Source: Branchiostoma lanceolatum
Lineage: Eukaryota > Chordata > Leptocardii > Amphioxiformes > Branchiostomatidae
Direction of reading: 5' to 3'
DNA: 64,000 nucleotides
NCBI RefSeq assembly: GCF_035083965.1
Contig: NC_089730.1
Location: 21,282,027 to 21,346,026 of the forward strand
Shown here: positions 46,428-54,770 of the stretch, piece after piece
Layout of the letters: the number at the start of each line of letters is the position of its first letter
Position numbering within the stretch: the first letter of the stretch is position 1
Program-made: the position numbers and the translations under genes
The notes under the pieces: generated by a model
Told to the model about the DNA's origin: nothing
Seen by the model: only the letters and a program-made list of their open reading frames with translations
Databases searched by the model: none

Positions 46428-47773
46428 ATGGCCCAAACAAGAGTCTTGTTCGCCTCCCTTGTTCTTCTGGGCTCCCTGATGGTCCAGGTAGCTTCTGCTC
46501 ACGAGTTACAGGTGGAGGAGGGCTCCTGCTCCAGACAGTTCAGCAGCGACGTGAACATCACCGTGGTGGCCGCGCCGGGGCAGGCGGGACCGAAGGGCGA
46601 CATGGGCCCGAGAGGTAAGTTTACTTGTGTCAGTCTGTGTACCGGTACCTGTAACTGTGTCCATATCCATTTCTTTTTAACTTTTAAACTTTATTGTTTA
46701 AAGTGCAACTTCGCAGACACAATGTATGAATTATGTTGACTTTTTATAGTGGTTTGTAAACATTTAAAAATTGATAATGACAAGTTCTTCTTAAAATCAT
46801 AAATTTGAAATTATAACGGGAGATTAAAACTCAGTTAAAACTAGAATATGCAGGATTAACAACAGTTGAATATCTATATTTGAATAATTATGTGTATCTG
46901 CGTTTGTCTCTAGCATAGCAGGAGTGTTTGATGTTTGAGTGTGTGTGGGGGGTGGGGGCTGCCATCTCAAAAAAACTTCTGTTTTTGCGAGTGAATGAGT
47001 CTGCATCTTTATTTTACATCTAAACTAGTATTTTTCCTTGTTTTTCTGTGTCTGTGTAGGCACACGGTTATTACACGAAAAGTCTGTTAGTTCAGTTCTA
47101 AACATTTTAGGCTTCCCACCATGTGCTTTACGACACCATGTTTACCGCATAGATGAACTTCCAAGCGAAGCTGAATGCTAACAATAACAAAACCTGCCAT
47201 GCCCATACTTATCTATGTGCCGTTTTGTCATCTTCAGGTCACAAAGGTTTGCCAGGTGAGAGGGGCGTGGCAGGGGATCCAGGTGAGCAGGGCCCTGCCG
47301 GACCGACAGGTGAGAAGGGAGACACAGGTGAGCGGGGGCCCGCAGGTGAGAGGGGAACACCTGGCGCCAGCCCACCTGTCCCGACCCTCGTGGCGTTTTC
47401 CGTGGCGCGAACCACCAACCTGGAGACATCGTGGTCAGCCACAGTGGTGAGGTATGATGACGTCCTTAGCAACGTGGGCGGGGCGTACGACATAGCAACG
47501 GGGAGGTTCGTGACCAAAGTGAGCGGGGTGTACCTGTTCACGTTTACCGCCATGACGACGAAGGAGTATATACTGCAGCTGAAGAAGAACGGGAAAACGA
47601 TGGTGTCGATGCGCGAAAAGCACACATTTGACAACCAAGCCAGCAGTAACAGCGCCATCCTGCGGCTGGGGACCGGGGACAGGGTGTGGGTGGAGATGTT
47701 TCCTGGCAGGCACAGTTTGTTCAGTAAGGGCAACCGGAATACGTTTTCCGGATTTCTCATCAGCCAACTCTAA
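46428..47773 (+). CDS. Collagen-like/C1q-domain secreted protein 2
   Basis: Two exons, 46428-46614 and 47238-47773, joined in phase 1; the product is 240 residues. Signal peptide MAQTRVLFASLVLLGSLM is followed by a cysteine segment (EEGSCSRQFSSDVNITVVAA), 19 Gly-X-Y triplets (GQAGPKGDMGPRGHKGLPG onward) and an uninterrupted C1q domain from LVAFSVART to FSGFLISQL. The C1q core motifs GVYLFTFTAM and SSNSAILRLGTGDRVWVEM are intact. Unlike its two neighbours, the C1q domain is encoded without an intron. It likely makes homotrimers through the collagen stalk, with the N-terminal cysteine for higher oligomers. Directly upstream lies the duplicated promoter segment; directly downstream is an array of decayed copies of its own 3' coding end. 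Confidence 0.88.
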
Positions 47774-48160
47774 CTGTAACCACAGCCTCCGGATTTTTCA
47801 AAAGCAGGATCCAACGGAAAGGGCAACATCCGGATTCGTCAATAACAACCTTCAGGTCTATTCAGGACACCGACCGGTATTTATCGTATTCTGTCAACCA
47901 AGTCTAACCGTAGAAAATATCAATTCTAACGGAAACGCTGGCAATCAGCTTTCTTCATTCTTCTTCAGATTAGCATAACGGCAACGACAACCGGCACATC
48001 ATGTTTTCCGGATTCCCCGTGAACCAAGCATAACGGCAACAATAATCCATACATAACGTCTTCCGGATTATTCTGCAAACAGGTCTAACAATGGCCACAA
48101 CCGGTACCTTGTGTTCTCCGGATTGCTCATCAACTGGGCATAGCCGTAACAACAACCTCA
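47774..48160 (+). repeat. Decayed tandem copies of the C1q C-terminal segment after gene 2
   Basis: At least five imperfect units resembling the gene end (GGCAACCGGAATACG, TTTTCCGGATTTCTCATC, AGCCAACTCTAACTGTAAC). Examples are CAACCGGCACATCATGTTTT with CCGGATTCCCCGTGAACCAA near 47988-48030, and CAACCGGTACCTTGTGTTCT with CCGGATTGCTCATCAACTGG near 48098-48138. Each carries a stop-like TAA or TAG at the equivalent place. Confidence 0.75.
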
Positions 48161-48199
48161 GGATTTCTGATTAACACTGCCTAACTACGTTTTGCTTAG

Positions 48200-48710
48200 A
48201 AAGGAGGTAAAGCTATGACTAGACAAACAAGACACTATAGTGCTATAGACTGGGATGGGGCCAAGGTGATAGACCGAGAGGACAATAGACTAACACGTTG
48301 GATTAAGGAGTCTGTATGGATCAGGAAATCCGCTCCAGTCATGAACCGTGATGAGGGGGGATATAGACTCAGTCACGTTTGGGACCGCATCCTAAAGAAA
48401 TAATCGTTGCATTGTTTATTGATCGATATGTAGTTGTGTATGTGTTACACTTCTGTACGTTTGGGACCGCATAGTGATGTCATCCCCTGTGTTTGTACAT
48501 ATGTAAATATTTTGCGTTTGCATCTCATTAATATGTATAAGCAGTAACACCTGTGCTGCATTGCTATGTGAACCACTCAGAATTGCCTTGAAGAAGGTGA
48601 CAGAGGGTCACCGAAACGTCGGTTGAATAAATCTCTTGGTTGTGTAAAAAGAGTCTTTTTCTTCAGTGACTTACCAACCTGATGAAACTATTCACGGAAG
48701 ACACTATAGA
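48200..48710 (+). mobile_element. Penelope-like retroelement, 3'-end fragment
   Basis: The open frame to 48403 ends DWDGAKVIDREDNRLTRWIK, ESVWIRKSAPVMNRDEGGYR, LSHVWDRIL. That is the conserved tail that follows the GIY-YIG nuclease of Penelope-like proteins (R-W-x-K-E-x-x-x-I-R, M-N-R-D-x-G-x-Y-x-L-x-x-x-W/Y-D). About 180 bp later comes CTTGAAGAAGGTGACAGAGG, GTCACCGAAACGTCGG, a hammerhead-like hairpin, then AATAAATCTCTTGGTTGTGT. The remainder of the element is missing. It sits between two C1q genes. Confidence 0.68.
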
Positions 48711-48904
48711 GTAAAGGCTAAGCAGTGACCACCTCTGTGCAAGGCCATTGTGGCCACTATCAGTTGTCAACTATATGACGTAATCCCATTGACTTGATTG
48801 ACCCAAGCATAACGGACCCTGTTCATAGCGGCCACATGTGAACTGGTTGAATATGTATTCAAAGTGGCAGCTAATCTTGTTACTGGTTTATAAGTTCTAT
48901 AACC

Positions 48905-48970
48905 GTTATGGCAGTGCTGACACCGTGATGTTCTAGTCATCGTAAGCTCTGATTGCTTTGAGCACATCGA
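48905..48970 (-). pseudogene. Relic of a C1q-gene exon 1
   Basis: On the minus strand TGCTCAAAGCAATCAGAGCT, TACGATGACTAGAACATCAC, GGTGTCAGCACTGCC aligns with the exon-1 segment of the gene at 45048-45222 (TGCTCCAGAGTGCACAACGA, CCAGAACATCACGGTGTTAG, CGCTGCC), i.e. CSRVHNDQNITVLALP. The frame contains a TAG. It implies that a fourth, minus-strand C1q gene once lay here. Confidence 0.6.
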
Positions 48971-49185
48971 CAGCGTATACAGCAGAGTAACTAGTGGGAT
49001 GCGTTATTAAACCCTGGCGCTGATCCGGAAGACCCTGTTTATATTCTTTACTGTATCATTTTCTATGACAACACGTCTCGTCTCTGAGCCAGATAGATAG
49101 TGAAAAGTTATACACATGACACAGTCATAAGCTTAGCATGAAAGTTCATCTGTTTTGGTAGAATTCATTATCAACAAGGCTAAAC

Positions 49186-49325
49186 TTTTCGTCCAACACT
49201 TTAAGAGAAATTACCCCAGATTTTCAACTGAAAGTTTTCAAATTTTCAGTTCAAGCAGTCAACTGAAAATTTGGGGTAAGTCCAAATTTCCCTTCAAGTG
49301 TTGGACGAAACGTTTAGTCTTGTGA
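49186..49325. mobile_element. Foldback element, about 140 bp
   Basis: AAGGCTAAACTTTTCGTCCA, ACACTT with GAAATTACCCCAGATTTTCA, ACTGAAA form the left arm. TTCAGTTCAAGCAGTCAACT, GAAAATTTGGGGTAAGTCCA, then CAAGTGTTGGACGAAACGTT, TAGTCTT form the right arm. The outer words (TCCAACACT, AAACTTT) echo those of the foldback at 52110-52500. Confidence 0.55.
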
Positions 49326-49807
49326 ATACAATCATAAGCTACTGGCCTTGGCAATGGTTGTTGCTAGCCTTGACACAGACTCTGAAACAGTGTCATGATT
49401 GTATCCAACGGAGAACAAAAATAGCTAATATTTAATTGCATCAATATACATGCAATAAAAACTTGATCTGATTTAGCATTCTTTGCAACATCTCTGAGTA
49501 CCTGATGCAATGAGAGCCAAGGATCTATTGATTAACCAGACAAAAGACATTCTGTAACAGCCTTAAGTTGGTAAAGAAAATACACACATTAAGTAGACAA
49601 TGAGGCAGTTAAGATAATAAACAACACTTTAACGCCTTTATAGATACTGTGGTAAGAACACCGCCTTCCCTTTTATCCAGGTAGAAGTCACCTTTTATTC
49701 TTAAACAAAAGGACGGGCTGTATTTCTTCCCAGTGTGCGTGCAAAAATCTCTTAACGCCCGTACATTTCTAGCCCTGACAAGTCTAAGGCAGTTAAAACA
49801 CTTAAAG

Positions 49808-52722
49808 ATGGCCCAAACAAAAGTCTCGTTCGCCTCCCTTGTTCTTCTGGGCTCCGTGATGATCCAGGTAGCTTCTCCTCACGAGTTAAATGTGGAGGAG
49901 GGCTCCTGCTCCAAACAGTTCAGCAGCGACGTGAACATTACCGTGGTGGCCGCCCCGGGGCCGGCGGGACCTCAGGGGGACATGGGCCCGAGAGGTAAGT
50001 TTACTCGTACCGGCTCCTGTTCTAAACAGTTCAGCAGCGACGTGAACATTACCGTGGTGGCCGCGCCGGGGCCGGCGGGACCTAAGGGCGACATGGGCCC
50101 GAGAGGTAAGTTAACTCGTACCGGCTCCTGTTCTAAACAGTTCAGCAGCGACGTGAACATTACCGTGGTGGCCGCGCCGGGGCCGGCGGGACCTAAGGGG
50201 GACATGGGCCCGAGAGGTAAGTTTACTCGTACCGGCTCCTGTTCTAAACAGTTCAGCAGCGACGTGAACATTACCGTGGTGGCCGCGCCGGGGCAGGCGG
50301 GACCTAAGGGGGACATGGGCCCGAGAGGTAAGTTTACTCGTACCGGCTCCTGTTCTAAACAGTTCAGCAGCGACGTGAACATTACCGTGGTGGCCGCGCC
50401 GGGGCCGGCGGGACCTCAGGGGGATTTGGGCCCGAGAGGTTAGTTTACTCGTACCGGCTCCTGTTCTAAACAGTTCAGCAGCGACGTGAACATTACCGTG
50501 GTGGCCGCGCCGGGGCCGGCGGGACCTCAGGGGGATTTGGGCCCGAGAGGTAAGTTAACTCGTACCGACTCCTGCTCCAAACAGTTCAGCAGCGACGTGA
50601 ACATTACCGTGGTGACCGCGCCGGGGCCGGCGGGACCTAAAGGGGACATGGGCCCGAGAGGTACCCGTACTTGTATCAGCATTTCTATGTACTCTTCTAC
50701 CTATATCTGTATCTGTTTGTGTTGCCATGTCTTCATGTACTTGTGCCTGTATTTCTATTAACTGCGTCCGTATGCCTTTGCGTATACGTACCTATCTGTT
50801 TATCTCTTTCTCTTTCTTGGTATTTGCATCTACTGTGTATATATGCGCATGCATCGGGCTTACATGTGGTTGTATCTCTGTTTCTGTGCCTTCGTTTGTA
50901 CCCGTATCCATACTTCTGCTTACATTGAATATGCTTATACATGCCATGTATCTGTATCGAGATCTGTGTCTGCTTTATATGTACGTTTATCTGTACCCGT
51001 ATCTCTATCTGTGCCCGTATCTGTATATGTACCTGTATTTGGATACGGATATCTGTGTCTGTATTCTATATCTAAATTGGTATTTAGATGTAAACGTGGA
51101 TGCTGCTAACAAAACTTTTCATCCCCACACTTACATGTGGTTTTACGATCTTTAGGTCACAAAGGAACGCCAGGTGAGAAGGGCGTGGCAGGTGATCCAG
51201 GTGAGCAGGGCCCTGCCGGACCGACAGGTGAGAAGGGAGACACAGGTGAGCGGGGACCCGCAGGTGAGACGGGAACACCTGGCGTCAGCCCACCTGTCCC
51301 GACCCTCGTGGCGTTTTCCGTGGCGCGAACCACAAACCTGGAGTCATCGAATTCGTCCGGCACGGTGGTGACGTATGATGACGTCCTTAGCAACGTGGGT
51401 GGGGCCTACGACATGGCAACGGGGAAGTTCGTGACCAAAGTGGGAGGGATGTACTACTTCACGTTCTCCGGCATGACGAAGGTTATTTACGCCCTCGAGC
51501 TGAAGAAGAATGGAGAAATGATCGTCTCGATGTACGAATCGTATCCAGGTATGTTTTATTACCTTCGCCGAGAAGATAATGTTTTCGTCAGCGTTCGCGT
51601 GTGTGTCTGTGTGAAAACACGATAACTCAAGATTACCTGGATGGAATGTCTTGATATGTGGTATATGGGTAAGTCTTCTCGAGACCTCTAAATGATTAGA
51701 TTTTGTGCCCCCTAGCGGCTTGCTATGATACTGCAATGGAACTTCCGGGTTTGATATCTCGTGTTCTGGACATGCTATGGTCATGTTTAATGAGTGGTAG
51801 ATAGCTATTGGGAGGGAGAGTAAGTCGTGTACATGTAGGTTTGGGCCCTCTAGCGGCCCCTAATTGCAGGAGCCGATTTTGTTTCAAACTTTGAAAGAGA
51901 ATAACTCAAGAAGGTGTTGGCGGATCGCAATGATTTTTGTTATGTAGACAGATTGTATTTATGAGTTCATTTGTCCCTACAGCTGACATCAACTGTATTC
52001 TTATAGGGAGTCATGTGTACATTTATAACAAAATATCATGAAGCATGTGAGTCGCAGGGTCAGGGGTTAGATTTCCTAAATAGATAAACAAACAGTATCC
52101 TTGTCTTAATACAATGCTAAACTTTCTTCCAACACTAAGGTATTCACGGATCGAATTTTCGACGACCACTGTCGCCTTCTTCAGGATCAATAATGACCAA
52201 CACTGCCGAACGTAAACTCGCGAGAGTTACGGACACGTGACTCTATTGACACATGTCACTGCGGATACGTGACGTCAGCAATTGGTCAAACGTGCCAGGA
52301 AGTTTATAACGCCCACTGTCTCTGTTGAGTGACGGCTGGAGTGCCCTGATATATATGGCCTCCTTTATACCTCTCATAAAGTAGTCCTGTTCAGTTTACG
52401 TTCGGAAGTGTTGGTCATTATTGATCCTGAAGAAGGCGACAGTCGTCGTCGAATAGTCGATCCGTGAATACCTTAGTGTTGGAAGAAAGTTTAGCATTGT
52501 ATGATGATTACTACCAACACAGATGAGCTTTCATTATATAGTATCCTTGTCTCTTTGTTGCACGTTTCTCCAGGTGAGAGACAGTCCAGCAGTAACAGCG
52601 CCATCGTGCAGCTGGAGACCGGGGACGCCGTTTGGGTGGAGCTGAAAATGGGCGAGAACACTCTGCTCAGTAACGGCAACCGGTACGTCACGTTTTCCGG
52701 GTTCCTGATCAACCAAGCCTAA
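49808..52722 (+). CDS. Collagen-like/C1q-domain secreted protein 3 with repeated exon-1 ends
   Basis: Simplest model: exons 49808-49994, 51156-51548 and 52574-52722, product 242 residues. Start chosen at 49808 because MAQTKVSFASLVLLGS aligns with the start of gene 2 and exon 1 has the same length (187 nt). Signal peptide, cysteine segment (EEGSCSKQFSSDVNITVVAA), 19 Gly-X-Y triplets, then a C1q domain (LVAFSVART, GMYYFTFSGM, SSSNSAIVQLETGDAVWVEL, FSGFLINQA). The intron inside the C1q domain follows YESYPG and is absent from gene 2. Seven tandem copies of the exon-1 end supply alternative 5' splice sites; splicing from copies 1-4 keeps an open frame. Duplicated promoter sequence lies upstream at 49455-49807. 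Confidence 0.87.
49902..50665 (+). repeat. Seven tandem 111-bp copies of exon-1 end with 5' splice site
   Basis: Units start at 49902, 50013, 50124, 50235, 50346, 50457 and 50568, exactly 111 bp apart. Each holds the coding segment GSCSKQFSSDVNITVVAAPG plus GDMGPRG, the donor and about 15 bp of intron (TTTACTCGTACC). Donors are at 49995, 50106, 50217, 50328, 50439, 50550 and 50661. All read GAG|GTAAGT except the fifth (GTTAGT, which also makes a TAG stop at 50441-50443) and the seventh (GTACCC, the form used in gene 1). Copies are almost identical, so the expansion is recent or homogenised. 111 is a multiple of three. Confidence 0.93.
50666..51150. repeat. Low-complexity intron (TGTATCTG-type simple sequence)
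   Basis: Intron of C1q gene 3 made largely of irregular 6-12 bp words such as TATCTGTA, CCCGTATC and CTGTGTCTG, probably a decayed microsatellite. A similar, inverted composition occurs in the first intron of gene 1 (44870-45045). No gene. Confidence 0.6.
51549..51900. repeat. Dispersed repeat beginning ACCTTCGCCGAGAAG
   Basis: Right after the donor of exon 51156-51548: TTACCTTCGCCGAGAAGATA, ATGTTTTCG. A related start (ATAACCTTCGCCAGAAGGTT, ATGTTTTTC) occurs at 38508-38540. The rest, including GCCCCCTAGCGGC and CCCTCTAGCGGCCC, is non-coding. The sequence type is widespread in marine invertebrate genomes; the family is not identified here. Confidence 0.45.
52110..52500. mobile_element. Large foldback with internal hairpins in the last C1q-3 intron
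   Basis: AATGCTAAACTTTCTTCCAA, CACTAAGGTATTCACGGATC at the left is the inverse of GATCCGTGAATACCTTAGTG, TTGGAAGAAAGTTTAGCATT at the right. Inner arms include GCCTTCTTCAGGATCAATAA, TGACCAACACT and its inverse, and CGAACGTAAACT. Both arms carry the CTGAAGAAGGCGACAGTCGT hairpin, resembling the hairpins at 24640 and 48584. The element ends 74 bp before exon 52574-52722. Confidence 0.7.
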
Positions 52723-53690
52723 CAGTAACGACAACATCCGGATTTCTAGTCAACCAAGTCTAGTTATAATGACAACCGGTACATCAGTCATCACGTTTTC
52801 CGGATTCCTCATCAAACAAGCTTAACGGTACGATAACCGGTACATCACATTTTCCGGATTTCACATCAACTAAACATACCGGTAAGACAACCGGTACATC
52901 AAGTTATTCGCATTCCTCATCAAACAAGCATAACGGTAACATCCGGATTTCTCGTCAAACATTGTCTTCTTGAAACGGCTTTTAATAAGTAGTTCAGCTG
53001 AACCTGGAAGGGTCAACGGCTTCTCAACGGCACAGTCACAGACTGAACAGGGCGGCACAGTGTAGCAGCGTCACCATGCGGACACAGTTTGTACAGCACT
53101 TTCCACCGGTATCTTACGTTTAACGGACCTCTTATCGGCACAGACTGAGAGTGTAGCAGTAACAGCGCCACCATGTGGACACTGTTTGTACAGCAGCTTC
53201 CACCGGTATCTCACGTTTAACGGGTTTCTCATCGACAAAGTGTAGCAGTAACAGCGACACCATGCGGACACAGTTTGTACAGCACTTCCCACCGGTATCT
53301 CACGTTTAACGGGTTTCTCATCGGCACAGTGTAGAGGTAATAGCGTCACCATGCGGACACAGTTTGTACAGCACTTTCCACCGGTATCTCACGTTTAACG
53401 GGTTTCTCATCGGCACAGTGTAGAGGTAATAGCGTCACCATGCGGACACAGTTTGTACAGCACCTTCCACTGGTATCTCACGTTTAACGGGTTTCTCATC
53501 GGAGCAGTGTAGCAGTAATAGCGTCACCATGCGGCCATAGTTTGTACAGCACCTTCCAACGGTATCTCACGTTTAACGGCACAAACTGAACAGGCAGCAG
53601 TGACAGCGTCACCATGCGACCACAGATGGTACGGCAGATGCAACCGCTATCTCACGTTTGACGGGTTTCTCATCGGCACAGATTAAATCT
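52723..53690 (+). repeat. Two classes of C1q C-terminal copies after gene 3
   Basis: First class (52723-52975): units like CAACCGGTACATCAGTCATC, ACGTTTTCCGGATTCCTCAT, CAAACAAGCTTAACGG, copying this gene's own end (NRYVTFSGFLINQA). Second class (about 52985-53690): seven to eight ~90-bp units, CAGTAACAGCGTCACCATGC, GGACACAGTTTGTACAGCAC, TTTCCACCGGTATCTCACGT, TTAACGGGTTTCTCATCGGC. These encode the end of gene 1 (HRYLTFNGFLIGTD), not of gene 3. The second class is the same unit as at 43115-43445, in inverse orientation about 10 kb away. Confidence 0.85.
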
Positions 53691-53825
53691 AATATGTTCT
53701 AACGACAGTTAACACGGGTATCGACTCATTACAGTGAGATGTTTCTCTCACGAACATTGATACCTCGCACGTTCATAGAATTAGTCAGTCATGATATTGA
53801 TGTAAAGAACGTAGCTTATCCCCCT

Positions 53826-54034
53826 TATGCTTTGGTCCCATTACAAGGCGGGGCCCGGCCGGGCTGTTTGCGAAATAGAAAATCAAAAATACACATCAAG
53901 AAAATACGCAATGTATGGTTGGGAGTAATTTTTGTACGTTTTGTGTCTTTTGTTGCCTTTATATTATATATTTCGCTCTCACAAGCTGCCCGACCGGGTC
54001 CCGGATTGGAATTGGGACCAAAGCATTACTTAGA
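53826..54034. mobile_element. PIF/Harbinger-like MITE with TTA target duplication
   Basis: Ends TGCTTTGGTCCCATTACAAG and the inverse TGCTTTGGTCCCAATTCCAA are inverted repeats extending into GGGCCCGGCCGGGC / GCCCGACCGGGTCCC. Flanking TTA on both sides (CCTTATGCTTT, AAAGCATTACT) fits the 3-bp duplication of PIF/Harbinger elements. The interior is AT-rich and non-coding. Confidence 0.68.
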
Positions 54035-54110
54035 GGCTATGATAATCTTTACAGCTGTGAATTGATTAAAAAGAAGAAAGAAAAATTACAAAGTGAGTAG
54101 GTTATCCAGC

Positions 54111-54116
54111 TTTATT
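54111..54116 (-). terminator. Poly(A) signal AATAAA for the minus-strand TPR gene
   Basis: TTTATT on the plus strand, about 650 bp after the stop at 54771. It is the best-placed AATAAA on the minus strand before the MITE at 53826-54034. Confidence 0.4.
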
Positions 54117-54770
54117 TTGTAGTAAATAGCAAACATATTCTCTAAAGGTCTAGAGGAGCTGATTGATTTAGAAGAAGCATTAAAGTAACATTTGATAACA
54201 ATAATGAATATTCCTCCTAAGCAACGACAAAAGTGCTAAGTATTATAAACCATAAGATTCTCGACAAAGAATTAAAAAAAAGCGTGCTTGAATTGAGCCA
54301 CACCTTTTGATACATAATTGATTATTCTACACATTGTATTTTCACCTTTAGTTTTGTGACATTTGCAGAGATTCTAAAACATATAAAACAATCCTGCTAT
54401 GTCTATTATCTGTTGAAGGTTAATGTAGTTGCTATTGCACAACATTTCTTAAAATATAATATTTTTAGTAAGCAATTAAGGTTGGTTATCCTTTTTTGCA
54501 AAATATTTATACACTTAACCATGAAGCTTTAATTTATCCTGTAAGATGATATTAGCCTTATATTTAACACAGAAGTTACATCTAAATTATAACAGATCAA
54601 TACAAAATTCCTAAATCAGTTGTAAGATGACGTAAATAAAATTCAAGGAAAATAAAACGCAGCAACATACGCTGCTATGATGAATTAGTCACTACTAGAT
54701 TCTTCTATATACAGGGTACACACGGACTGTGTTACAGAAACTACACAGTTTTCCGCAGACTGTTATTCTT

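Noticed and set aside
49972-50382. Minus-strand 136-codon repeat frame
   Set aside because: Antisense of the 111-bp C1q exon array, open only because the unit is a multiple of three.
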